Shown one piece after another: positions 1 to 5,051 of a stretch of 5,553 nt of DNA. The notes under the pieces were generated by a model. The model was given only the letters and a program-made list of their open reading frames with translations. It was not told where the DNA came from and ran no database searches. Both the position numbers and the translations under genes were made by a program. How positions within the stretch are numbered: position 1 is the stretch's first letter; the number at the start of each line of letters is the position of its first letter. Origin of the DNA: Candidatus Hodarchaeota archaeon (GTDB lineage Archaea; Asgardarchaeota; Heimdallarchaeia; Hodarchaeales; YT1-057); NCBI GenBank assembly GCA_016839955.1, contig JAEOTI010000033.1, positions 1 to 5,553 of the forward strand, in the 5' to 3' direction.

Positions 1-225
1 GCCATCCGGTTTCTGTTAACCGAATGTGAAAAATCCTCCAATTTAAAGCGAGAAAGGATCATACTTATATAAAACATCGTGAAAAAAAGGTAGGGGTTTA
101 AGATAATTTAGTGTGGAAAATTACACTTTCAAAAATCTATAGGAATTTAACTGAGTTACAAGAGCTATTAGAGTAGAACACTTAGAGAGGCAAGTCACAG
201 ATTTAGTTGAAGGAATACTGACAAT
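1..225 (+). other. Gene-poor left edge, possibly decayed coding tail
   Basis: No intact gene is seen here. Frame 1 is open from the window edge to a TAA at 70-72 and reads like a short basic peptide ending RERIILI, which could be the C-terminus of a gene lying to the left. Frame 3 is open from 30 to a TAA at 99-101 and again from 102 to a TAG at 174-176. The last piece reads as a plausible helical C-terminus (VWKITLSKIYRN, then LTELQELLE). Two consecutive open pieces in one frame separated by a single stop resemble an eroded gene, perhaps a transposase tail, but no family is recognised and the lengths are compatible with chance in A+T-rich DNA. No clear terminator with a T-tract was found for the minus-strand gene that ends at 226. 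Confidence 0.25.
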
Positions 226-1278
226 TTATTTCTTCAGCCCTTCATATTCTTTCATATTGAAAGTTAACAAGCATTTTGTAATCATTCCGCTTATATCTCT
301 TTCAAATTTGAGTTTATATACATTTCCATCCAAAGGCCTGAATTTGAATTTTAGTGGATTCCCTTCAGTTATATGCAAGACAATTTCTTCTGGTTCATTC
401 TCTTGTTTTCCTACCAAATAACGGCCTTGAACATAAAAAGAAATCAAAACAACCTTTCCCTCAAATTTGAATATGTATACGCCTGCAATTTCATTATATA
501 TCTGAAGTCTTTCTTCTTCCTCTTGTCTTTGCTTAATTAGGTGCTCTTGTCGAGCCTTGCGACGTTTTTCTATAAATTCTCTATATCTTGGATCATTTTG
601 CATTCTACCTTGGTGGGCTGATTCAACCTTGGCGTCCCATTTTCTCCATTCATCAGGGAGGGCTGATGCTAGTTGCTCGAAATCTGTACCATGAGGGCAG
701 GACTCGTGAAGTTCATCATCACATTGGATACTCCGTATAAGCCAGTGACCACTCAACAGTTCCAATGAAATAGTATAAACGGTCCATGGTCCATTATCTT
801 CCCTATCAGGACTTATTCTGCGAAAAATGCTGGCTTTAGGTCGCATTGCAACTGTAGCTTTTTTCCCATCAGTTTTAAGGTCATAGAATTTAGGCGTGTA
901 CTCGTAAACAATAAGTAGATTATCAATTAATTTCCACCCTTCCAGCAAATAGTGCATTAGACCCCTTTCATAGGCATAATCCTCACAAGCTTGAGGATTG
1001 GCTTCATCGAACAGAAAGCCAAAGTCAAGTAATGTTCCTTTTACCCAGCTTTCATATTTTATAAGAAAGAAGCTATTGACTGTGCTTTTGATTTTGTCCT
1101 CAGCTTCAAGATTTGGATCTAGCTGGATTCTAAGCCATTCGTTGTATTCGTTCTCTGGAAATACGACATTGCCAGCTAGATTGGTTTTCTGTGCATAAGC
1201 GAAAAGACATAAGGTTAATATAGCGATAATGGAGATTACAAAAGTGGGAAGGATTTTTCTTTTATTTGAGAAATTCAT
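226..1278 (-). CDS. Exported two-domain protein: NTF2-like N-terminal region, charged helix, DUF3471-like C-terminal beta domain
   Basis: The protein (350 aa from the chosen start) opens with a signal peptide: basic residues K6-R7-K8, a hydrophobic core at about 12-26, and an A-Y-A motif predicting cleavage after residue 29. It should be exported. Residues about 55-190 look like an NTF2/SnoaL-type fold of the kind seen at the N-terminus of some exported amidase-like proteins (motifs FLIKYESW, WTVYTISLELL, HWLIRSIQCDDE). Residues about 225-260 are a strongly charged helix (KRRKARQEHL, QRQEEEERLQ), and about 262-349 form a beta-rich region resembling DUF3471 (GVYIFKFEGK; FERDISGMITKCLLTF). No catalytic residues are recognised, so a binding or scaffolding role is more likely than an enzymatic one. 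An in-frame ATG at 1305 would add nine residues, but it lacks a Shine-Dalgarno and lies only about 8 nt from the predicted transcription start. The ATG at 1278 follows GGGGAAG with 7 nt spacing. Domain assignments are by eye. Confidence 0.8.
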   Translation of the reverse strand: MNFSNKRKILPTFVISIIAILTLCLFAYAQKTNLAGNVVFPENEYNEWLRIQLDPNLEAEDKIKSTVNSFFLIKYESWVKGTLLDFGFLFDEANPQACEDYAYERGLMHYLLEGWKLIDNLLIVYEYTPKFYDLKTDGKKATVAMRPKASIFRRISPDREDNGPWTVYTISLELLSGHWLIRSIQCDDELHESCPHGTDFEQLASALPDEWRKWDAKVESAHQGRMQNDPRYREFIEKRRKARQEHLIKQRQEEEERLQIYNEIAGVYIFKFEGKVVLISFYVQGRYLVGKQENEPEEIVLHITEGNPLKFKFRPLDGNVYKLKFERDISGMITKCLLTFNMKEYEGLKK

Positions 1279-1319
1279 TTTGTGACTTCCCCAATCATCA
1301 TTCATCAGACTCTGTCTAA

Positions 1320-1328
1320 ATTATAACA
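1320..1328 (-). promoter_or_regulatory. Extended -10 promoter of the exported-protein gene
   Basis: Read on the minus strand this is TGTTATAAT, a perfect extended -10 (TGn plus TATAAT). The -35 region is poor, as extended -10 promoters tolerate. Transcription would start near 1313, leaving a leader of about 35 nt before the ATG at 1278. That spacing is one reason to prefer 1278 over 1305 as the start codon. The same TGTTATAAT element precedes the tRNA at the right end of the window. Confidence 0.6.
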
Positions 1329-1454
1329 GATTGAGGAGGGATTTGACACCAAGGCAGCGACCTCAATCTTGGGATGTAGTGGCTTGTAAATGCCGGCTGA
1401 TGTCAGCAAAAGGGGATTAATGATGTTTTTTGGTGGGTACTCTCCCCAGCCGGC
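1328..1454 (-). other. Candidate structured leader RNA (two nested inverted repeats)
   Basis: Two long inverted repeats lie side by side. AGATTGAGG (1328-1336) pairs with CCTCAATCT (1361-1369), 9 bp around a 24-nt loop. GCCGGCTG (1392-1399) pairs with CAGCCGGC (1447-1454), 8 bp, mostly G-C. Inside the second, on the minus strand, GGGGA near 1443-1447 can pair with TCCCC near 1411-1415. A local hairpin GCUG-ACAU-CAGC would compete with the outer helix because it uses the same CAGC. Alternative pairings of this kind are typical of cis-regulatory RNAs. It would be transcribed as leader to the exported-protein gene if the promoter at 1472-1480 is used. I matched it to no riboswitch class I know; the strand and any function are inference. 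Confidence 0.4.
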
Positions 1455-1471
1455 TAAAGAGAGTCATTTTT

Positions 1472-1480
1472 ATTATAGCA
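1472..1480 (-). promoter_or_regulatory. Possible upstream extended -10 promoter
   Basis: On the minus strand this reads TGCTATAAT, an extended -10 without a recognisable -35. Transcription would start near 1465 and run through the inverted repeats at 1454-1328 into the exported-protein gene, giving a leader of almost 190 nt. In A+T-rich intergenic DNA such matches also arise by chance. Confidence 0.35.
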
Positions 1481-1526
1481 TATAGAGAAATTTATTTTTC
1501 TTATTTCATTTTAAAAAGAGTATATC

Positions 1527-1555
1527 TTGTTGCACAATTTAAATTGATGTATAAT
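1527..1555 (+). promoter_or_regulatory. Possible distal promoter for the central operon
   Basis: TTGTTG (1527-1532) and a perfect TATAAT (1550-1555) are separated by exactly 17 bp. The predicted start near 1562 falls immediately before a strong ribosome-binding sequence at 1564-1573 that has no usable start codon behind it. It points toward the central operon but lies about 190 bp from its first start codon. Confidence 0.4.
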
Positions 1556-1563
1556 TTTGTCAG

Positions 1564-1573
1564 AAAGGAGGGG
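1564..1573 (+). promoter_or_regulatory. Orphan Shine-Dalgarno sequence without a start codon
   Basis: AAAGGAGGGG is a near-ideal ribosome-binding sequence, yet there is no ATG, GTG or TTG within the next 25 nt in any frame. The nearest starts, TTG near 1602 and ATG near 1617, are too far away and lead only to a stop near 1645. It may be the remnant of a leader peptide or of a gene whose body was lost, or simply a purine-rich stretch. Confidence 0.3.
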
Positions 1574-1658
1574 ATTTAGATTTAAATTTCATTCATCAAA
1601 ATTGAAGTTATCTAATATGATAACATCCATAGGATTAAAAAAATAACAAAGATAAAAT

Positions 1659-1687
1659 TTGACTATAATTTTCACTCATGATATAAA
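1659..1687 (+). promoter_or_regulatory. Main promoter of the central operon
   Basis: TTGACT (1659-1664, five of six consensus bases) and TATAAA (1682-1687, five of six) are separated by 17 bp. TGA directly before the -10 supplies an extended -10 TG. This is the best promoter in the window. It would start transcription near 1694, leaving a leader of about 50 nt before the first gene at 1746. The surrounding sequence is extremely A+T-rich. Confidence 0.6.
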
Positions 1688-1720
1688 TTTTTTGCTTCAA
1701 ATTTTTAGTAGGGAAGATTG

Positions 1721-1756
1721 ATGATAAAATTTTTTTGGATAAAAAATGAATTTTGA
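1721..1756 (+). CDS. Possible 11-codon leader peptide overlapping the first operon gene
   Basis: An ATG at 1721 preceded by AGGGAAG with suitable spacing opens an 11-codon frame (MIKFFWIKNEF) that stops at 1754-1756, inside the first gene of the operon. Its ribosome-binding site is better than that of the gene at 1746, so ribosomes may reach 1746 by coupling. Loss of one A from the A-tract at 1741-1746 would fuse this frame to the main gene, so it could instead be a former N-terminal extension. Weakly supported. Confidence 0.25.
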   Translation: MIKFFWIKNEF

Positions 1757-2432
1757 AGATTTTCATCTAAACCGAGTGATACTAGAATTGAGATATGATG
1801 AAGGATTTTTGTATTGGGATAACTGTGGAGCAACAAATTTAGCAATTAGAAATCAATTTCCAAACTGGATTTGGAAGAGAACCGACACGGAGCTTTCAAT
1901 TTTTAAAGATATCAGAAGAAGGATAGAATTAGTATTCAATATTCACCATATAAGATTTGTTCAAGACCAAGTAGATAATCTCAGCCAGTTCAAAAAAGCT
2001 GCAAAGCAGATAACGCCAATAATATTAGAAAAGCTTAAAATAGATTCATTTAATAGAGTTGGAAACAGATTTCTTTGTGTTATGCCTTTGGAAAATATTG
2101 ATGAAGGATTAGAAATCCTTAGAAAAAATAAATTAATTGAAATCCCAGAGGAAAAATTAAAATTATTTGGTGAGAATCCTAATAAAACAAACTTTGTTCT
2201 ATATATCAAAGATGGAGACTTCCAATATAGGACTGAGATTACAACTATAGAAAGAGTAGAAAAAGGAGGTATTGGGAAAATTGACGAAAAATATTTTCCA
2301 AAATGCGGATTAAGATTTGATATGGACTTCGCTCAAACTAATAAAGTAGAAGCTTCAAACTTTATTTCTGATGAGTTTATACAGCGGAATTATAAATTTC
2401 TTGAAAATAATTTAATAAAATTAATTCGTTAA
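1746..2432 (+). CDS. TIGR04255-like protein of unknown function
   Basis: This 228-aa soluble protein has no signal peptide or membrane segment. Its outline fits the TIGR04255 family, a sporadically distributed group of about 250 aa. The N-terminus (residues 6-18, FHLNRVILELRY) resembles the family's opening strand. The central segment at about 97-125 (IDSFNRVGNRFL, then a short helix) matches the usual RxGxRY-like region. The C-terminus has LRFDMDF at 189-195 followed by a long helix ending in a basic tail. No catalytic motif is apparent. The start is the ATG at 1746, with only a weak GGAT upstream. The gene is followed after 26 bp by the next gene, which has its own good ribosome-binding site, so the two are probably cotranscribed. 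Family assignment is from remembered motif layout; the function is unknown, though the company of nuclease-like genes suggests a partner or sensor role. Confidence 0.65.
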   Translation: MNFEDFHLNRVILELRYDEGFLYWDNCGATNLAIRNQFPNWIWKRTDTELSIFKDIRRRIELVFNIHHIRFVQDQVDNLSQFKKAAKQITPIILEKLKIDSFNRVGNRFLCVMPLENIDEGLEILRKNKLIEIPEEKLKLFGENPNKTNFVLYIKDGDFQYRTEITTIERVEKGGIGKIDEKYFPKCGLRFDMDFAQTNKVEASNFISDEFIQRNYKFLENNLIKLIR

Positions 2433-2458
2433 AATTAGCTCGGAGAAAGGATAATAAA

Positions 2459-3055
2459 ATGATTGTTTTAGAAACATCGATAGGAAGCGATGGTAAAGGT
2501 GATATCAAATATTATCATAATTATGCCACTGGTGGCGAAGTTATTCCTTCACCCAGAGAAGAAATATTAAAAGACACAATTAAAAAAACTATAGAAGGTG
2601 AATCGGTACATGAATATATAACGGAAAGGATTACAGGAGAAGCTTCTTTAAAACCCTCCGCCACTATGGAAAAAATTAAAGAAATTCTTAAAGAGGCAAT
2701 TAACCTTATCGAAGAAGTATTAGAAGTATTTGAATTCGATATTATTGAAAGTATTAATAAATTTTCACTATTTGAGGAGCAAATAAAATTAATTTGGGAA
2801 AATAGGGAAGAGACAAATGAGTATTTCAGAGATGTAATAGTTCACTTATTAGCTGCGGCTCATAACTCCCATTATCAAAAATACAATAAAAATCAATTTC
2901 AATCTTTCAAATTAATCTTAGAAAATATACATGATATCAACATAAATAAATCACATGTTACAAAATCTTTAAAGATATTTAGAACTAACAAAATTGACCT
3001 TTTTGCCCCTATAAGAAATTGGGGGAATTATAAAATTGAGATTAAAAAAGGATGA
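2459..3055 (+). CDS. Unrecognised helical protein, middle gene of the operon
   Basis: I do not recognise this 198-aa protein. The first 35 residues look extended and glycine-rich (ETSIGSDGKGD, YATGGEVIPSP). Residues about 36-62 and 68-120 are predominantly helical and acidic (IKEILKEAINLIEEVLEVFEF), and about 123-160 form another helix with AAAHNSHYQKY. The C-terminus (about 165-185) contains KSLKIFRTNKIDLFAP and ends in a basic strand. There is no signal peptide, membrane segment or enzyme motif. The start is well set: GGAG and AAAGGA at 2442-2451 precede the ATG at 2459. The stop overlaps the start of the PIN-like gene by ATGA, so the two are translationally coupled and probably made in matched amounts. 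By position next to a putative ribonuclease it could be its partner or antitoxin, which is inference only. Confidence 0.7.
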   Translation: MIVLETSIGSDGKGDIKYYHNYATGGEVIPSPREEILKDTIKKTIEGESVHEYITERITGEASLKPSATMEKIKEILKEAINLIEEVLEVFEFDIIESINKFSLFEEQIKLIWENREETNEYFRDVIVHLLAAAHNSHYQKYNKNQFQSFKLILENIHDININKSHVTKSLKIFRTNKIDLFAPIRNWGNYKIEIKKG

Positions 3056-3855
3056 TTGAATCAGGTGATAATTTATTTTTAGATACATCTATCCAAATAG
3101 AACGGAAAATTTCCACTCCTCCCAAAAAAGATGAGCTTAACGAAATCTTGGCTTTAGCTAGCAGCTTATTTTCTTCGACTTATGTCAAAATGGAATATAG
3201 GAGAACTCTTGTTCGGGATTTTGTTTTCATATTTAATACGTTAACTGATTCTGAGAAATTTGGAGAGGTGCTTTACAGGATAAAATGCCTGCCTCCTTTG
3301 CAGCAGAGAAGATTATCAAGAATGATTGGAAGTTTAGCTGAATTTTTTCTAGACCAAAATGAGTTAATTTCAGAATCAAAAGGAAAGGAATTGCTAGAAA
3401 TTGCATATCATTATTTTAAACCCTTAATAGAATTTTCAATGGAAGAATTTGATGATAGTGTTGATTTAATTGACAATCAAACAGACTGTTATATTGCTAA
3501 GGGAGTTCCAATTCTAAAAGGGAAAAAATTTGATAATCGGATATCTCACTGTAAACCTAAAGAAATAAATTGCAAAATTGTCGAATTTTTTAAGGAAAAT
3601 ATCACTTACTTCAAGAAAATTTTTTATATGTTATCCAAACAGCAAAACTTGGATTCTGAATTAGAAAAGATGAAAAATATTTTGGAAAAAGCTATAAAAC
3701 ATCCAATAAATATGGCAGATTATAGGAACTGTTGGAATTGTGGAGATTCAATAATTGCAGTCGAATCTCCTAAAGATTACATTATTTATACAAAAAATGA
3801 AAAACATTTTTATCCAATTTGCAAATCGATAAATAAAAAGATAGCTGTATTATAG
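3052..3855 (+). CDS. PIN-domain-like putative ribonuclease
   Basis: The 267-aa protein carries PIN-fold signatures at both ends with a long helical insert. LFLDTS at 8-13 supplies the first catalytic Asp (D11). YVKMEYRR at 44-51 supplies an acidic residue (E48). GDSIIAVES at 231-239 supplies D232, and YTKNEKHFYPIC at 246-257 is the usual T-x-N-x-x-H-F end motif with N249. PIN proteins are metal-dependent ribonucleases, often toxins, but typical toxin members are about 130 aa, so this one is twice the usual length. The insert (about 60-220) includes helices and the cysteines C147, C167 and C174. C227, C230 and C257 lie near the C-terminal motif, so a metal site or structural cluster is possible. 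The ATG overlaps the preceding stop (ATGA). The only upstream purine run is AAAAAAGG immediately before the start, so translation probably depends on the upstream gene. Activity is inferred from motifs only. Confidence 0.7.
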   Translation: MIESGDNLFLDTSIQIERKISTPPKKDELNEILALASSLFSSTYVKMEYRRTLVRDFVFIFNTLTDSEKFGEVLYRIKCLPPLQQRRLSRMIGSLAEFFLDQNELISESKGKELLEIAYHYFKPLIEFSMEEFDDSVDLIDNQTDCYIAKGVPILKGKKFDNRISHCKPKEINCKIVEFFKENITYFKKIFYMLSKQQNLDSELEKMKNILEKAIKHPINMADYRNCWNCGDSIIAVESPKDYIIYTKNEKHFYPICKSINKKIAVL

Positions 3856-3904
3856 AGTTAATCTTTTTTGTTATTAAGAAAGTCAGCATAATGGAGATAT
3901 CAAT

Positions 3905-4402
3905 TTGGAAAATGTTTTATTTCTGAGAGAATTTAGGCATTCATTAAAGGCGATTAATAAGAAACATTTCTTTTCTACAGAAAGAGGTTATCAAGGGTAT
4001 CTTTTATCGGAATTGGATAAGAGGATTAAAAAAGAAAAGATTTTTCTTGAAGATATAATTGTTGAACAAGAATATCAAAAAACATCAAAAAATCATGGAA
4101 TTAGAAAAAGACCAGATATTATAATTCATATTCCCTATAGAGAGAAAATTCATCCTTCTCGTTGTTATGGCAATTATGTTGTAATCCATCTTAAATTAAA
4201 TGCTTCTGAGAAAAAGGCGAAGGACGATTTTGAAAAGTTGGATTCAATGTTTGATAAACTAAATTATCCGCTTGGCATTTTTTTAAATATTAATTCAGAT
4301 AAAACATTTTTTGACAGCTATTCAGGTGATTATAAAGACCGTTTGCACTGCTTTGCTGTTAAATTATCCGATAATAAAGTATTGATATATGAATCGCCGT
4401 GA
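3905..4402 (+). CDS. PD-(D/E)XK-nuclease-like protein with altered catalytic motif
   Basis: The 165-aa protein has the layout of a small restriction-endonuclease-like fold. A helix with ERGYQGYLLSEL (26-37) offers an N-terminal Glu. RKRPDIIIHIP (67-77) gives the catalytic Asp (D71). YVVIHLKLNA (91-100) is the strand where E-x-K is expected, followed by KAKDDFEKLDSM (104-115), a typical helix after this strand. The catalytic acid position holds His (H95, codon CAT) while Lys 97 is kept, so the protein may be inactive, may use another ligand set, or may have mutated recently. The start is TTG at 3905: GGAG at 3893-3896 lies 8 nt upstream, and the ATG at 3891 is in another frame. The gene lies 49 bp after the PIN-like gene on the same strand, so it is probably in the same operon or a loosely attached cargo gene. 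The family is inferred from motif pattern. Confidence 0.65.
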   Translation: MENVLFLREFRHSLKAINKKHFFSTERGYQGYLLSELDKRIKKEKIFLEDIIVEQEYQKTSKNHGIRKRPDIIIHIPYREKIHPSRCYGNYVVIHLKLNASEKKAKDDFEKLDSMFDKLNYPLGIFLNINSDKTFFDSYSGDYKDRLHCFAVKLSDNKVLIYESP

Positions 4403-4438
4403 ATTAAACAAATATTAGGCAGGAAAGAAGAGGCGAGT

Positions 4439-4463
4439 GGAAGCCAGGTTTAGCCTGGCCTCC
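4439..4463 (-). terminator. Hairpin at the convergent gene junction
   Basis: On the minus strand a 10-bp stem (GGAGGCCAGG with CCTGGCTTCC, one G-U wobble) closes a 5-nt CTAAA loop. On the plus strand the stem has one A-C mismatch. It lies between the convergent ends of the plus operon (4402) and the minus small-gene cluster. No clean T-tract follows on either side, so Rho-independent activity is uncertain. Confidence 0.4.
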
Positions 4464-4475
4464 TGATGTCAAAGT

Positions 4476-4490
4476 CTTTCTCTGAGAAAG
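4476..4490. repeat. 15-bp palindrome near the convergent junction
   Basis: CTTTCTC and GAGAAAG flank a single T (4483). In plus-strand RNA it would form a weak stem of about 5 bp with T-rich sequence (GATTTTTGTTTT) following near 4501-4512. It could act as a poor terminator for the central operon or as a protein-binding palindrome. Confidence 0.3.
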
Positions 4491-4497
4491 CGGAATA

Positions 4498-4644
4498 TTA
4501 GATTTTTGTTTTAGAGTAGTGGATGTTGAAATTGTGGTTCTGAGCTGGCTGGGTGAGCATCTTTGTCCTCATTTTAATGCATCGCTTGTGGCGTCGGATC
4601 AATTCCTCAAGATTCTCCAATTCGGTCGTTCGAGCGCTTATCTC
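4498..4644 (-). other. Possible +1-frameshift extension of the 87-aa protein
   Basis: After the stop of the 87-aa ORF, the +1 frame is open for 48 codons, from GAG at 4644 to a TAA at 4498-4500. It reads like continued charged helix (ISARTTELENLEELIRRHKR) before a polar tail. No normal start codon serves this frame: the ATGs near 4654 and 4649 are in other frames and hit stops at once. The junction is AAGGAG-ATG-AAA-TGA-G. It could be a programmed frameshift, a one-base indel splitting a gene of about 135 codons, or chance. Confidence 0.35.
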
Positions 4645-4906
4645 ATTTCATCTCCTTTTCTTTGTTCAACAATGCGTTTGTGCACTCTATTTGCGTTCGT
4701 ATAAGATTGTCTAACAATTTTCTTATGTGTACGAGAATTTCAGAGAGAGAAACTAAACATGCCCCTAAATCGATGATCTGTGCATGAATGTCTTGTGACT
4801 TTTTCAATATCTCATCTAATTGTTTTGGTATCTGTTGAAAATTGTCTATGAGCTGGTCTAGCCGTTGTTCTCTAAACGGTGCTTTGTGATCATCAAATAA
4901 TCCCAT
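4643..4906 (-). CDS. Small helical (coiled-coil-like) protein
   Basis: I do not recognise this 87-aa protein. After a short N-terminal MGLFDDHKAPFRE it is almost entirely helical with a heptad-like spacing of hydrophobics (RLDQLIDNFQQI; QLDEILKKSQDI; IRKLLDNLI). It probably forms a coiled coil or helical bundle, with no membrane segment. The chosen start at 4906 follows GAGG with 9 nt spacing. An in-frame ATG at 4957 would add 17 residues (104 aa) but has no ribosome-binding site and lies inside a palindrome. It overlaps the end of the preceding 36-codon ORF by 14 bp, suggesting coupled translation. The opposite-strand reading frame here (4519-4704) is discarded as a shadow. The stop may be bypassed by a +1 shift. 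Function unknown. Confidence 0.6.
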   Translation of the reverse strand: MGLFDDHKAPFREQRLDQLIDNFQQIPKQLDEILKKSQDIHAQIIDLGACLVSLSEILVHIRKLLDNLIRTQIECTNALLNKEKEMK

Positions 4907-5003
4907 CTCTCGTTTCCTCTCTTTTTTCAAAATTGTCCTTTGCCCTATCGCTTCCATAATGACTCATTATGAGAGCGACAACCTTGTTACCCGTTTGTGT
5001 CAT
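4893..5003 (-). CDS. Possible 36-aa small protein upstream of the helical gene
   Basis: A 36-codon frame starts at an ATG (5003) and reads MTQTGNKVVALIM, then a charged segment (DRAKDNFEKREETRDG). Its stop (4893-4895) overlaps the start of the 87-aa gene by 14 bp. Its own start overlaps the stop of a 5-codon frame, MTEKK (5000-5017), as ATGA. The ribosome-binding site AAAGGAGGT lies 16 nt from this ATG but only 2 nt from the leader's ATG, so neither spacing is ideal. The chain of overlaps suggests a short coupled cluster. No homology is recognised, and it is short enough to be chance. Confidence 0.35.
   Translation of the reverse strand: MTQTGNKVVALIMSHYGSDRAKDNFEKREETRDGII
4955..4971. promoter_or_regulatory. 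17-bp perfect palindrome, possible operator
   Basis: CATAATGA and TCATTATG flank a single C at 4963. It lies about 50 bp upstream of the 87-aa gene and within the 36-codon ORF. Its size and symmetry fit a dimeric repressor site, but an RNA role cannot be excluded. Confidence 0.35.
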
Positions 5004-5018
5004 TTCTTCTCGGTCATT

Positions 5019-5027
5019 ACCTCCTTT
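5019..5027 (-). promoter_or_regulatory. Consensus Shine-Dalgarno at the head of the minus small-gene cluster
   Basis: On the minus strand this is AAAGGAGGT, a full match to the anti-Shine-Dalgarno complement. It is followed by TA-ATG (leader MTEKK) and, 16 nt after GGAGG, by the ATG of the 36-codon ORF. Its strength argues that something short is translated here. Confidence 0.45.
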
Positions 5028-5039
5028 GTGTTAAAATAT

Positions 5040-5051
5040 CTCATCGATGAG
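5040..5051. promoter_or_regulatory. 12-bp palindrome in the likely promoter region of the minus cluster
   Basis: CTCATCGATGAG is perfectly symmetric and lies just upstream of the ribosome-binding site at 5019-5027. A weak -35/-10 pair on the minus strand (TTCAAG, then TATTTT near 5033-5038) would straddle it, so a repressor bound here would block transcription. Such a palindrome can also occur by chance. Confidence 0.25.

Noticed and set aside
998..1198. 66-codon plus-strand frame
   Set aside because: It is a shadow wholly inside the exported-protein gene on the other strand.
1335..1346. 12-bp match to the tRNA-Arg T-arm region (GGAGGGATTTGA, also at 5438-5449), a possible attachment site
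   Set aside because: About one 12-bp match is expected by chance in a window this size, it does not reach the tRNA 3' end, and no integrase is present.
1961..2209. 82-codon minus-strand frame
   Set aside because: It is a shadow inside the TIGR04255-like gene; its Leu/Phe/Ser-rich composition is typical of antisense reading of A+T-rich coding DNA.
3856..3904. TTAAT/ATTAA inverted repeat between the PIN-like and nuclease-like genes as a terminator
   Set aside because: Only 5 bp of A/T pairing with the T-run in the loop rather than after the stem; it would not terminate transcription.
4519..4704. 61-codon plus-strand frame
   Set aside because: It is antisense to the 87-aa gene and its possible extension, lacks a ribosome-binding site and has no protein-like features.
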